A DNA stretch of 64,000 bases from Bilabrum cf. latius (Eukaryota > Bigyra: Bicosoecida > Bigyra > Bicosoecida), in assembly GCA_965178125.1 (NCBI GenBank), contig OZ237747.1, forward strand, positions 806,001 to 870,000, read 5' to 3'. The position numbers and the translations under genes are program-made. The number at the start of each line of letters is the position of its first letter. Positions within the stretch are counted from its first letter, which is position 1. Of this stretch, positions 1-12,005 are shown piece by piece. The notes below the pieces were generated by a model, which had not been told where the DNA came from, searched no databases, and was given only the letters and a program-made list of their open reading frames with translations.

Positions 1-146
1 TCACGTGAGCACCGCCTGCCGATCGGAACCACTTGCACTTGCTAGTCGATGCACGCACTACGTGCGTGCGTGTTTGCTTGCTTGCATCGGATGCGTAGCA
101 CATTATAGTGACTTATAATTTAATGATATCTGCACCGCACCATGCT

Positions 147-1329
147 TCAGTCACTGCCATCCATTGGCGCGCTGCCTGTCGCAGACCCCGCTCCCTCGCC
201 CTCGTCCTCGCCCTCGTCATCCCCGACCAAATCACTCAGCAGCTGCAGCATAAAGGCTGGCCCCGAGCTTGCATCGAAGTTGATGGTGTTGGCATCGTGC
301 CCGTGCATGAACTCAGGCAGGACCTCCACACCCTTCAGCACCTGCACCTCGATCAGCCCAACGTCGTCCTCGTCCTCCCCAGATGCATCGGCAGAGGCAC
401 CGGATCCTCCCGTGCCCTCCTGGTCTGCTGGCAGCAGTCGGATCTCCATCTCGGCTTCGCCGTCCTCCGTGTCAAGAGAGCAGCGGAACGACTTTCCATC
501 AGCCCCCACAGATTCGGGCCAAAGCCCCGTGAATCGGTTGAATAGCTGCTTGATGGCCTCCAGGTCAGCAGAGGCCCTGCCAGTGGCAACTGTACCTGTG
601 CCAGCGGCAGAGGATGCAGATGAGGCAGAGGACGAGGAGCTACCCTGCGAGTCCAGCACTTGCATCAATTCCTGCTTTGTTCTCTCTGAGTGCTCCAGCT
701 TTCCCTAGAGGTCTTCCGCTCTGCTGCGCCACCTGCTCGCCTCGCCGTCGGCGCTTTGAAATAGTGCCGTCGACCGAATAACAGCTTCTGACGGGGCCGG
801 CGGATTCTCCTTCAGCGAGCGCAATTTATGGGATGTCTTGGCAAGCTTCTCTCGCGTCTCTTCCAATTCTTGTCGCAAAGCATCGACTGCGGCGCGTTCT
901 GCTTCCCGCTCCGCCGAAACAGCAGCTTCAAGTTCAGCTAGCTGCTCGGCTGCCTTTGAATTCTTCAAAGAGCGAAATTCATCTATTCCTGACTTGACAT
1001 CTTCAGATGCTTTAGCATACTGCAGATGGAGTGGCATACATACTATGCGATTCGGGATGGGGTTTGTGTACGATGTTACCGCGAGCAGACCAACGCAGCG
1101 TTTCGCTCACTTTTTCCGTAACACCCGAGGTATCACAAAGATTATCAAGCACAGATAGTGCTCTTTCGTGATCAAAGCCTGGCAGCACCGACGCATCACC
1201 AGCCCTTCCAGCCTTCGGAACCTGAGCGAGCATTCGCCCATCGCCAGCAAACACGCTCACCCCCGTTGCATCTAGCGCATTAGGGATAGACTCAGCGCGA
1301 GACGACTTCTTACCGGCTTTCTTCGGCAT
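147..1329 (-). CDS. Csm1/Pcs1-like monopolin (kinetochore) subunit
   Basis: Exons 1329-1080 and 1009-147 (intron 1010-1079, 70 nt, phase 1); stop is TGA. One in-frame UAG (705-707) lies within the coiled-coil and is read as Gln. The 370-residue product starts with a basic stretch, followed by a long Lys/Glu/Arg/Leu-rich heptad region (about residues 100-190), a Ser/Ala-rich linker and a C-terminal globular domain. That domain has the pattern of Csm1/Pcs1: an F-x-x-L-T/F-G-L entry, then acidic residues and an L-P-E-F/Y helix near the end. Family members form the V-shaped monopolin complex at kinetochores or rDNA; this role is inferred. Kinetochore coiled-coil proteins diverge fast, so another one (Spc24/25 type) is possible. 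It is divergent to the small gene at 1445. A start at 1377 (non-ATG) is less likely. Confidence 0.6.
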
Positions 1330-1444
1330 AGCACGGAAAGTCTGCATCTTGCAGTTCGTCGATGAAACGGTCGGCAACTCTTTTCAAAAGTGCACGCTAC
1401 CCTGCACAGTTGCACGTGGGCCAAACTACGGCAACAGCAGGGCC

Positions 1445-2138
1445 ATGTTTGCAGCTCCGCTTTGGTTATCATAGCTAGCAGGTAAAACTACTGGTGTTCT
1501 TGCCCGGCACAAGCAAGGGTTCTTTAATCTGTTTATTGGAACGAGTTGCATCGTCCTATCAGTCCGGAGTATCTCCAAGGAGGTAAGATTCGACTGAGCT
1601 GGAGACTCGTACGCCGTTTAGATTTAAGGAATGCACGATCAATGCGTGCTTCTATCCAATTACCCCGACGCAGCATAAAATTGCCAAGCTAGAGAGACGA
1701 GTAGCCCAACAGAAGGAGGAGGCAGCATACTTGAAGCACCTCCTTTGCGACGATAGCAGCGAATGGTCAAGAAGATTAGGAGGCGACTCACTAAGCGTAA
1801 TTCAGTACATTCGGTCGGGCTTCTAGCTTGCCGAAGCTAGAATTTAGGACGACGGTCGCGCCGTCAAGAGCATAGGATTCGACTACGATCGCGGCCAGAC
1901 GATTGAAGAGAAAGAACTCGTCCCTTCGCGGCCCGCTGGCAGCGCCCTTGGCCTATGGTAGTTGAGTAGCGAGGAGGATGAACAGGCTGGTGCCGTGGAG
2001 AGCGAGGGCAGGGACGGCGCGCAAGGGGGTGGGGCCGACCACACCACCCAGGACGCAAGGTAGGCTGCTGCTGCAGAACAAACGCAGGCCTCGAAAGGCA
2101 CCGCTAGAAAGACTGCTCCAGAAGGGGGCTTGTTGTGA
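1445..2138 (+). CDS. Small single-membrane-segment protein, unknown function
   Basis: Exons 1445-1582 and 1674-2138; the 91-nt intron begins GTAAG, ends GCAG and is phase 0. The product is about 200 residues with a TGA stop and five in-frame UAG codons. Residues about 22-40 form one hydrophobic segment (GFFNLFIGTSCIVLSV). A charged helix follows (KIAKLERRVAQQKEEAAYLK), and the last 90 residues are acidic and Ala/Gly-rich. The layout resembles small organelle-membrane proteins with a soluble coiled tail, but I do not recognise the family. It shares a 115-bp gap with the divergent monopolin-like gene, which probably holds both promoters. Support for a real gene is the open frame across both exons and a clean splice phase. 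Confidence 0.45.
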
Positions 2139-2360
2139 TCCGTGGGGTGCATAGCGAACAGACTTGCACAGACGTTGTGTCGGCTCAGCTCCTCCAACGC
2201 CAACACCCCCACCCTCTTGAAAATCCGATCAGATGAGGCTAAGCGAGTATTGCGTAGCTACCCTTGGATACAGCCACGTGTTGATTGGCGCACTCTAAAC
2301 AACTGGAATGTAGACTGGGACTGACCGAGCCTGTCTCGAAAATGAAACCGGAAGTGCGGC

Positions 2361-5300
2361 ATGGCCGCGATTTTGCCGCCAGAGCGTTCCTGCGGCACAA
2401 GATTCGAGCAAATACCAAGCAATTTTCTCGGTAAAGACTGCATTGTTTGGGATAAATCGCATTTGAGCTCATTTAAGTGGATCGAAATGAGTAAGGAAGG
2501 CCAGGGGTCGGCAGCAAAGCCATCTGAAGCCTCCGGAGCGGCGTTCTCACCCCCTCCCCTCCCACCGAGCGCACCACCGCGGCTGAATGCCGCGGACGAG
2601 CCATTTTTCATGGCATTTCCTAGTAATGAGGATTTAGGGGCTGCTGGGGGCGTAGACATTGACCTGGGCGGGGCTTGGGGGGTTCGCAACGCGCAGCCAG
2701 TCGGATCCTCCGTTCTTCCCGGGGTTGTTGTGGGGTCTGGAGATGTAGTGGGCGGCGATTCGCATGCCGCGCCCGAACCAAGTAAGGCTGAGGATGGGTC
2801 CGGCAAGTTGGAGACGGAGTATGTACGATTCAAGAAGCGAGGGCGCGGCACGAAGGGATCGAGCGGCAGCGACCACGAAAGCGACGGAGACGGCGATGAT
2901 GAAGCAGAAGACGCCGCCGACGACGGATCTGATAGACAATCAGGTCACGATCAAGCTGCGGGATAGCCAGCATCTGGTGCCGGCTCCAGCGGTGGCGCAA
3001 GCCGCGCTGCCGATGCGCGGGGCAGCGGCGCCTCCGATTCTAGGCAAGATGGCGCGGCTCCTGCCGGCGGAAAGCCGCGCGATGCCGCAGATGCATCACC
3101 AGAAAGGGGTTCTGCTTAGCGCGGCGGCAAGTCTGGCGCGAGTAGCCGCGGCCGGGACCGGAAGGGGTCCCACGGCGGCAGCGGGCACGGTTTCAGCGAG
3201 GAGCTGCAGGATGGAGAGGGCAAGGGTTCCGGAGGCGGCGGCAAGTTCGATCCTTTGTGGGCCTAGGAAGAGGCAAGGGCCGCGGTGGAGGCGGGCGAGC
3301 TCCTCCTCGGCCGCATCCGGATCAACGGCAAGAAGCGCGACCAGGCCTACGTGATCATCCCCGGCATGGACGTGGACGTGCTCGTGGACGGGGTGAGGGA
3401 GAGGAATCGCGTCCTGAACGGAGACGTGGTGGCCGTGCAGCTCTCCGCTCCCGATTCGTGGAAGGAGAAAGGCGTGAAGATGTCTTCTTCCGCCTCGGAG
3501 GCGGAGGCGCCCAAGGGCTTCCAGAGGAGGCGGACGGTTCCGGGCGGCATCGCTGCGAAGGGTGCATCGCACGGTGGTGCGGGCGGTGGTGAGGACGGCG
3601 AAGACGGCGGGTCCACGCCAGCGGCGCCCACGCCGCTGCCAAAGGCAGAGGTCATCGCCGACCCTGGGCATGCAGGCCCTGCCAGCGGCAGCGGTGCGGC
3701 CACGGCCGGCGACGGCACGTGGGTGGAGGGCGGCGAGGAAGAGGAAGAAGAAGTTGTGCCGCCCACTCGTCACTTCGACAACACCCGGCTGTACGGCGAA
3801 GAGCACGAGGCCAACCAGCTCTGGAGACCGCGGTTTGACGTGGTGGCCGCGGAGGCCAGGCGCCGGGAGGCCGCGAGGCTGACTGCCTAGCCCGACGGGG
3901 AGGATGGGCCTGCGCTGGAGATGCCCCTGCTGCCGAGCCAGCTGCGCGGAGTGCCCGTGCCCCGGGACTCGGACCCCTACAAGCTTGCGATCGCGCGCGC
4001 CAACAAGATGACCGACGGTGGCCGGTTCCGGCCAACAGCCAGGGTCAGGGCCCTCATGGGCCTGGGTCACAACCGCATCGCCGTGGGCCTCCTCAGACCG
4101 ATGGGATGCCCGCCCAAGAAGGTGGACCACGCGGCCCTTCGTGAGCCGGTGCCTGCCAGTGACTGGAACCTGAGGCTGGAGCCCCTGGACGACAGGGTAC
4201 CATTCGTGATGGTGTCGGTGAAGGACGCCCCCGAGGAGTTCCTCAAGTGCCCCCACGACTTCAAGACCACGGTGTTCAAGGCCCGGATCTCAACCCGGTG
4301 GAACATCAGGCATTCGTTCCCGCAGGGGCAGCTGGACGGCGTGATCGGCGTTTCCGGCCAGATCGCGGCGGAAGAGGAGATGTACCTGATCCAGAACGAC
4401 ATCAAGGATGAACCTTTCTCCGATGAAGTCAACGAGGAGATGCTTCCATTCGCCTCCAAGGAGGTGGAGAAGGAGGACGGCACGATGGACAAGGTGCCGT
4501 GGCGCGCACCAGAGGAAGAGAGGGCGAGGAGGAGGGACTTTAGGGAACACAGGGTGTTCACCATCGACCCCACGACGGCAAGGGACCTCGACGACGCCCT
4601 GCACATCAAGCCTCTGGGGGATGGGCTGTACGAGCTGGGCGTGCACATTGCCGACGTGTCCTACTTTGTGGAACCGCACACGAACGTCGACGAGGAGGCG
4701 AGGGACAGGTGCACCTCCACCTACCTCGTGGGCCGAGTGATCCCCATGCTGCCGCGCATCCTCTGCGAGGAGCAGTGCTCGCTGAACCCCAACGTGGAGA
4801 GGCTCACGTTCTCGGTGACGTGGGTGATGAAGGAGGACGGCACGATGGCAGAGGACCATAAGCCCTGGTTCGGGCGCGGGATGATCCGGAGCTGCTGCAA
4901 GCTGGACTACCCCACGGCGCAGCACATGATCGAGGGATCCATCCACGACGGCATTGCGGACGGGAAGGACGGCGGGGTGCCGGAAGAGCTGTGGGAGGCG
5001 GCGCGTCGGCCGGGCGGAAGCCACACGGAGGCCGGAGTCATCCACGACGTGCTGGCAATGAACACGATCGCGGTGGCTCGGCGGGCCAAGCGATTCGCCA
5101 ACGGCGCGCTGGCCCTGCACCGCAGCAAGCTGAGGCTCAAGCTGGGCGAGGACGGTCTCCCGCACCAGGCCGAGACGTATCCCATCAAGGACTCGAACCG
5201 TCTCATCGAGGAGTACATGCTCATGGCCAACTACCTCGTCGCGGAGAAGCTGTCCATGGAGTGCGGAGAGATCGCAGTGCTGAGGATGCACCCGCCGCCG

Positions 5301-6518
5301 CTGCCCGACCGCGCAGGCCAGGTGGTGCAGATGGCCAAGCAGCTGGGACTGGAGAACTTCCGCTGGGAGGACGCGGGCAGCCTCCACGAGTCGCTGACCA
5401 GGATCGGGAAGGTGGCTCCGCAGGTGAGGGAGTTCCTAGAGACGCTCACCATGGGACCCATGCAGTCTGCGCAGTACTTCTGCACGGGCGATGTGCCGCC
5501 CACAGCGTGGGCCCATTACGCGCTGGCCATTCCCTACTACACGCATTTCACCAGCCCGATCCGTCGGTACGCCGATGTGATGGTGCATCGGCTGCTTCAA
5601 GCCTCTCTGGACGGCGAGGAGGCGATCGCGGCACTGAAGGCCACGGACTCTGCCAACCACGTGCGGCAGCAGTGCGCCAGGTGCAACGAGAAGAAGGAGG
5701 CCGCGAAGAAGGCGGGCGACGATTCGTCCAAGGCCTACATGTGCGTGTACCTGCAGCACAACCCCACGATCCTCGATGCTGCTGTGCACGACGTGCGAGG
5801 CTCCCGCTTCGCCAAGGCTGCCATCCCTTCGTGGGGTCTGGAGGCCCGGCTTGAGTTCGAGAGGTTTGGGGCGGAGGCCGACTTCCACGAGGAGAGTGGG
5901 ACGGTGACTCTGCGTCCCATGGTGCCTCCCGACGCACCCGAGGCCAAGGCAGCGGTGGCTAGTCTCACGAGTGAGGAGCTGGAGGCCATGGGTGGATCCA
6001 TGGACCCGCCGGCGCCAGGCAGCCTCTCCTGGGTCGAGAAGGATGGTGCGGCTGACGGTGCTGCTGCCGGGAGCGGTTCCGGTGCGGCTGATCCTGGTGC
6101 TAGTGATGCTGCTGGAGGCGCTGATGGAAGCGGATCCGTCCCCGCTCGCGTGAAGCCGTACCCTCTTGCGGTGACCCTGGGGGCGCTCAGCACATGCAAG
6201 GTCCTGCTGCTGGCCCGCACTGACGTGGTGCCGATCTCCTTCGAGGCCGTGCCGATGCCGCTGCTGGCGTGGCGCCGCGCGTGCCCGCCGGAGCGCGTGG
6301 CAGGCATGAAGGAAGAGGAGGCCAAGCACAGGCGCGGGCGAGACGGTGGGCGTGGCCGCGGCGGTGGTGGCGGGCATGGGCATGGGCATGGGCATGGGCG
6401 GCGCCGTGATGGGCATCGGGGTGGGAGGCGGCAGGAGAGGGGCAGGCGGGGGTCTGGGGATGGTGGGTCGTCTGGCAGCAAGAAGGGTGGCAGTGGGGCT
6501 GGGAGCTGGAGGGGTTGA
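2361..6518 (+). CDS. DIS3L2: DIS3L2-like 3'-5' exoribonuclease (RNase II/RNB family)
   Basis: Single open frame of 1385 codons with UAG read as Gln at 2964, 3117, 3264 and 3888; TGA stop. A second possible start is the ATG at 2487. After a disordered acidic N-terminus come two cold-shock-like domains; the first begins at FDPLWA and includes RIRINGKKRDQAYVII, close to DIS3L2. The RNB catalytic domain carries the metal-binding run DPTTARDLDDALHI (nt about 4565-4610) and the later HFTSPIRRYADVMVHRLL. There is no PIN domain, which separates it from DIS3/RRP44. A divergent S1-like region and a Gly/His/Arg-rich tail follow. The family degrades 3'-uridylated RNA in the cytoplasm. The first UAG codons fall in the disordered part and the third is at the edge of the first OB fold. 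Confidence 0.9.
6372..6399 (+). repeat. GGGCAT hexanucleotide tract
   Basis: Four to five copies of GGGCAT lie inside the DIS3L2-like gene and encode alternating Gly-His in its basic tail. It is probably a slippage-prone microsatellite kept in frame because the unit is six bases. Confidence 0.75.
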
Positions 6519-6854
6519 TTTGCTCGTTCCAATAGCCTGGTCGTGGGTGTATGCATGGTAATTGCCTGCCAGCTTATCAACAGGTAATACAGTACAGGTT
6601 GTATGGCTAGACTTCAGGTCGCATCCTATGGTGTGGTGCGTATCCGTCTGGACCCTGCCGCTGGGTCGCGGTCAGGGTGCTACCGTCAGTAGCACTAGGG
6701 GTTGTCCATGGAGAATCCCGGATCCGGGTTCGGCTTCGATACCATACACAACTTCCACATCAACTGCACGACACACCGAATTAAACCGACATTGTAATCC
6801 CAAAATACTTAGTATTACATCTGAAGCCGGGGGTAATTCCTATCGCGGAGTCCA
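6519..6854. other. Intergenic region, no gene seen
   Basis: 336 bp between the DIS3L2-like stop and the armadillo-repeat start. It is more AT-rich than the flanking genes. I see no convincing ORF, RNA gene or repeat; it presumably holds the DIS3L2 3' end and the next promoter. Confidence 0.5.
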
Positions 6855-9800
6855 ATGCCAGGAATCGATGAGCTCGTTGCCCAGCTAGGCTCAAGCGAGG
6901 ACGGCCAGCCTGAAGCAGCAGCCGAACAGCTATCTGACTTGCTCGTAGACTCCAATGATCAGAAATGGCTTGCAGTGGAGGCGGGTGCGGTCCCTGCACT
7001 AGTGGGGCTGTTGCGATCAGAGATTGGCCAGCTGGCCGAGAGCGCTGCACGGGCAATCAGCCACATCGCATGGGGCGACGATGCATGCAAGCAGGCCATC
7101 GCCAACGCACCAGGCGCCATCGCTGCACTGGGCGCGCTCATGGCATCCACCAAGGGGCACGAGGCGGAGCATGCTGCCTCGGCGCTGGCTGGCTTTTGCC
7201 GCAGCTCTGTGTCTCTACGGCAAGCGGTGGCCCGCGATGGCCACCTGGAGCATGTGCAGCGCATGTTGGCATCTGCCAGGGGCAATGAGGCGGAGAATGC
7301 TGCGTTGCTGTGCATGAATGTGGCAGCAGACTGTCTCGAGGGCAGGCATGCCTCACTGGATGCTGGCGTGCTACCAGGGCTGGTCAGGCTGCTCGTGTCT
7401 GAGAGGGGCAAGGAGGCCGAGTATGCGGCACGGGCGGTGGGCAGAGTCGCATGGGGCAAGTATGCGCGCAATTCGCATTTATCAGAAACGAAAGGCGCCA
7501 TCGCTGTCCTGTGTCAATACATGGCTCATGCTAGATAGAAAGAGGTGGAGCGCATCACAAATGCGATCGGCTCAGTATGCATTGAGTGTCGGGGGGTACT
7601 CCAATCAGGTAGTTCTGTGTTATCCTTGATTGCAGAGATCGTCCACACCGACGGTGAACCTGAGGTGGCCCAAGCCGCCCGCATTTTAGCGAGCATTTCT
7701 AGGTGTAATCAAGCCTGCAAGTCCGTTGTGCTAGCAAGCGGAACGGTACCGCGCTTGGTGCAGCTGCTGCGTTCCGGTGTTGGAGATAGAGCGCAGTATG
7801 CCGTTGAGGCAGTGCAGGCATTGGCTAGTGGCAGCGCAAGTTGCAGGCAAGCGCTTGTTAATGCAGGTGCAGCTACAACTCTAAGCTGTATAATGGAATC
7901 ATGGCAGACACCATTGCGATTGTGCGCTGCTAGAGCGTTTGGAAGCCTGTGCAAAGGCAACGCAGTCCTACTCGCCAGAGCCATCCCAGGTGAGAAGATT
8001 GATGGGATTCTTGCTGGGCTGCTATCGAGCGACAATAGGCAGGCCACACGTTCTACATTGCTTTGCGTGGCCATCGCTTGCAGTGGAATAGCCGGAGCAC
8101 ATCGATTGATACAAGCAGGTGCGTTGGTAGGACTCACCAGACTACTTCGCAAGAATACGGGAGAGCCCGCCTAGTATGCCGCGATTGCCATCAGTACAAT
8201 GTCTTACAGAGACACTGCCTATGAAGTTGCCGCGCTTGGACTCTCAAATGAAGGGCAATCCGATTGTCCTGGATCTGCTGTATCCGAGCGCAGTCACAGA
8301 GTGCTTCAGGCCGTTGCAAGCCTAGAGCTGATGCGCAGAGGTTGCAAAGGCTACCAGCGGATGGTGGGTTGCGACGGAAAGCTAGCGTACCTCATCCACA
8401 TGTTGAATTCCTCTCAGGATAATGAAACAGCATATGCCGCCGAAATTTGCTATCATGTTGCTCTAGGAACCACTGTGGGATGCCGGGCTATACTGGACAT
8501 TGGCGCTCTACCGGGTCTCGTCCTTGCGTTGGACCGAAAGAAACACGGTTCCAAAGCAGTCCACAATGCTGCAGCCGCACTCCAAGCAATTGCAATGGCG
8601 CCTTTCGGCCCATCTGCAATTGCTGCTACGCCAGGTGCTATTCATGCACTAGTGGATGCAATGTCGCACAACCCAAGCGGTATGGTACAGAGGCAGGCAG
8701 CGGCAGCTCTTGCAGGGATTGCAGCAAGCAGGCTATATACTCGAGACGCCCTCGTGCAGCCAGACGTTATCAAGGCCCTCATCAGTGCCATGCAATCAGG
8801 CGACAATGTACTGCAAGAGACCTGCTGTCACATTTGCCACCTGCTCGTGGATCGAAATCGAAGATGCAAGTAGACTTTGATTGACCTCAACGCTATGCCG
8901 ACGCTAGCTCGACTCGCAGATGCGTCAAATAGCTGGCTCATAGCGGAAAACGCCCGTGCTACTCTGGAGGCTGTGGCATACGGCGATAATTTGTTGTGCT
9001 CGTCGCCAATGCCAACGCAGAAGCTGATTGCGATATAGTCTCAATTGATTGCTGGTGATGACGTGGAGGCCTCGCGAGCCACTTGGCAGATTCTAGTTAT
9101 GGCTGCATGCGGAGGGAAGAGATTGTAGACGATAGCCAGCTCCGAAGTAATACATGCCTTGTTTGTTCGCATGCATTCACTTCCCGATCTCGCGTATACC
9201 GATGCCGAGAAGGCCATCAGCGCAATCATCAAGGGATCACACGCACGCAAGCGAGTCAGGCTTCACGGTGACTTAATCGGTTGCCTTGCAGAGCAGATAG
9301 AAGCGGTTACGTCGCATGAGTCTGTCTTGAAGGCATGTAATGCACTCGTGCTGCTGATGCGCGAGTCCCTTCTGCGTGATAGCACATTCCGAGATCGAGT
9401 GCTACCTGGTGTGGTGCACGCGCTGGGCCTCCCCAGCGTCAATGTCAGAAGCAGCGCGCTGGAGGTACTGTTGGCCGCATGCTTTGCATCCATGGAAGGT
9501 GGCGCTTTGGTATCACAAACCGCAGTAGTGCCGGCTCTGCGACACTCCATGCTGCTATCAGGGGCAACTGAGGACCACAAGAGGCGATCGCTGCAGGTGA
9601 TGCTGCATGTGCTGCGTCAGAGCGACGATGCTCGCATGGAGCTTGCCGGGAGCGGCGAGACCCTGAGGGCGGTGGTCGATGCCAGCAGTAACAATGGCGG
9701 AGATGTCCAGGAACTGGCCTGTCTGTGCTTGTCCTGCTGCCTGATGGGATCCGACGAATGCAAGCGGGCGGTTTGCGATGTAGGCGGGCTGAAGCCTGTC

Positions 9801-9920
9801 GTGGAATGCCTGCAGACATGTCGGGGTTGCCTGTCTTTGGAGCTGCGAGACGCGTTGCAGAGAACTGCAGAGGCCTCAGAGGAGTTCAGGCAGTCTGTTG
9901 TAGCAGCTGGCTTCCGGTGA
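6855..9920 (+). CDS. Armadillo-repeat protein
   Basis: One frame of 1021 codons, TGA stop, with UAG at 7536, 8172, 8871, 9036 and 9126. The protein is built from about 20 helical repeats of roughly 42 residues with the ARM pattern, such as VEAGAVPALVGLLRSE followed by AESAARAISHIAW. The UAG at 8172 sits in the context GEPA-UAG-YAA. Sister repeats there have GKEAEYAA and GDRAQYAV, so the position is Gln or Glu, fitting UAG as Gln. No catalytic domain, signal peptide or membrane segment is visible. ARM arrays act as protein-binding scaffolds (importin-alpha, beta-catenin, Vac8 types), but the repeats are too generic to assign a partner. Its stop lies 63 bp from the end of the convergent methyltransferase gene. 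Confidence 0.85.
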
Positions 9921-9983
9921 CCACGTGAGTCATTGAAACAAGCAAGTAGACCATACGAAGATCCTAGCTCATTCAATCGTGTA

Positions 9984-10662
9984 TCAAGCAAACGGTGGCT
10001 TCCCCATGTCTCTAAGCAGCCAAAGGTACTGCACTGTCCTGGCCCCCGTCTCGTCTCTCACTGTCACCACCTCGACTGCTTCTCCATAGATCGAACTGTG
10101 GACCCTGCCCTTGGCTGGCAGTGCAGCGTGCTTCTTGTGCGATACACCAGGAGTATCAGTGCCGAGTCCTCCTGGCACTGTGCTAGTTGCAGCAGCAGCT
10201 TGCTTCTCGCTTGCAGGTTTGGCATTCGGCCCCGCAGAGTCACTTCGAACCTCAGCATGTCGCCTTTTCATCACGAACACCTGGAAAAGAACGTCCTTGC
10301 CCACCTTCGGCACGACGTCTACTCTCCTTGTGATCTCTAGCCCGCTTGCCGCCGCTGCATGGTACACCCTGGCTCCCTCGAGGGCGGTCTCGCACACGAT
10401 GAAGCGGCCGCTGCCGTCCCACTGCTCCCGCTCCACGCGTCTCATTGCGTCTTGCACACCGTGCCTGCGGGCATGCTTTGACGCTGCTGCGGTCGATGAC
10501 GCACCAGCCCCGCTCGAGGCAGGGGCCTCTGGCTCGGCAATTGCTGGCATGATGTCAGGAATGGGAGGGTATTTATCGGGCCATCCTCCCTCTGTCGGCT
10601 CATCGTGCTTGCGGGTGGTGCTGCGACCAGACTCGCTAGAGGCACGGACTGTGCTGCTGCTG

Positions 10663-10694
<32 letters not shown>

Positions 10695-11867
10695 TGAAGC
10701 AGGACCAGGCGCCGAACACAACAAATCTCCAGCAGACGCAGTGAGCCCTGAAGAGCAGTCGCGACCAGAAACAGCAGCCGTGCCAGTAGCATCGTCCCCA
10801 GCAGCTGCTCCCCCAGCCATACCAGAGGAAGGAGACTATTCCAATGGTGCATCGATCAGCAAGCGTGCAGCAGTGTTGCAATATGCCTCGATGCCTCCAC
10901 GAGCCTCGAACAAGCAGGCGGCGCTCTCGGCGTCGGCGGGCGCGCCACCAGCGTTGGGCAGGAAGTAGGGCGGTGTGCCCGTGACCAGCTGGAACCGCCT
11001 GCCCTCCGGCAGCACCTTCTCAGGCTCACGGAGGTCACCATGCCGGATGCGGATGCGAGGCATCACTGATGGGGCGGTGCCTTCGCCTGCCGCTATGCCG
11101 CCTGCAGATTCGCCTGCAAATGCACCGCCAGATTCCGTGGGTCCGAAGTCGGTTGCCGTGTCAAGCAGCTCGGCCAGCTCACCAAACTCGGCTTTCTCGG
11201 CTGGGACGCTCGAAGATGCTTTCAATTCGATGCTAGAAGATGTGTCGGTGGGTTTTGCAGCCATGATGCCCATATTGAAGGCAGCCGATCGTCGGGCCAG
11301 CCGAACCCTCGCTGCCTGTGCCTCGACGCCGATGCTGCGGCTGGATGGCAACAACCAGTTAACGAAGAGCAGTACGCTTCCAATTCCACAACCAATATCA
11401 GCATGAAGAATTTCCGTCATTCCGAGCCTGTGGGCCTCTCTCCACGCCACCCAAGCGGTCACCACGTCGTCGGTCGAGTACCGATGGCGCTTCCTGGGCT
11501 AGAGTATGCGCTATTTTCCAAGCGCACCGCACCATTCTCCGTGCATATATCCCTCCTTTTCAATGTTTGTCTCTGCAGTAGGCTCTGGGCCAGGTGCGAT
11601 CCAGCCTTTCAAGTCTGCCAGTTTCATGGTGCGTGCCCTCTTTGCGGCTGGGGGAGCGCCGTCAGATTTCGGGGCGCTTCTTGCAAGCGTACCCCGTCCA
11701 TTACACACAGTACATGGCTGTTTTATTACTGGGCGAGGGCCCTTCTTGCCGGATTTCTTAAATTCCATTTTCTTCGGCCTTGTTTCAACATGCCCTAGTC
11801 CATTGCATTTCCAGCACTGCCCAGGCTTCTTGCCATCCGCATATGACCCTACAGCGGCATCGTCCAT
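9984..11867 (-). CDS. Zinc-finger plus TrmN6-type SAM methyltransferase
   Basis: 627 residues from an ATG at 11867 to TGA, with UAG at 11511, 11499 and 10836. The N-terminus has two paired-cysteine knuckles (CWKCNGLGH and CTVCNGRGT), similar to DnaJ-type zinc fingers. Next comes a conserved lead-in (RHRYSTDDVVTAWVA) and the class I methyltransferase motif I, HADIGCGIGSV. Motif IV is TPPYFLP, in place of the usual NPPY of bacterial TrmN6 (YfiC), which methylates N6 of A37 in tRNA1(Val). The C-terminal third has a long disordered Ser run followed by the last strands (FQVFVMKRR). An N6-adenine or related RNA/protein methylation role is inferred from family only; the substrate is unknown. Two of the UAG codons fall between the zinc finger and the Rossmann fold. 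Confidence 0.75.
10652..10694 (-). repeat. AGC/CTG trinucleotide tract encoding poly-Ser
   Basis: About 14 near-perfect CTG units on the plus strand, read as AGC (Ser) on the coding minus strand, lie in the disordered C-terminal part of the methyltransferase gene. One unit is CTA, read AGT-free in this frame. Confidence 0.75.
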
Positions 11868-12005
11868 ATTCGATTCAATGGTTTGCGTATCGGAGCGCAA
11901 CAAATTAATCACCAGTGATGCTTTAGTGGCCCTCTGGAATGTCGTGACAAGTGCAACTTGCTTGGTCCATGATTCCCGACATCGATAATAAATAAAACGG
12001 GCGCC

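Noticed and set aside
2361-9920. Reading DIS3L2 and the ARM gene as pseudogenes or as several small genes split by stops
   Set aside because: Only UAG interrupts them. There are no frameshifts, UAA or UGA, the protein similarity continues across each UAG, and the same pattern holds in nearly all genes on both strands.
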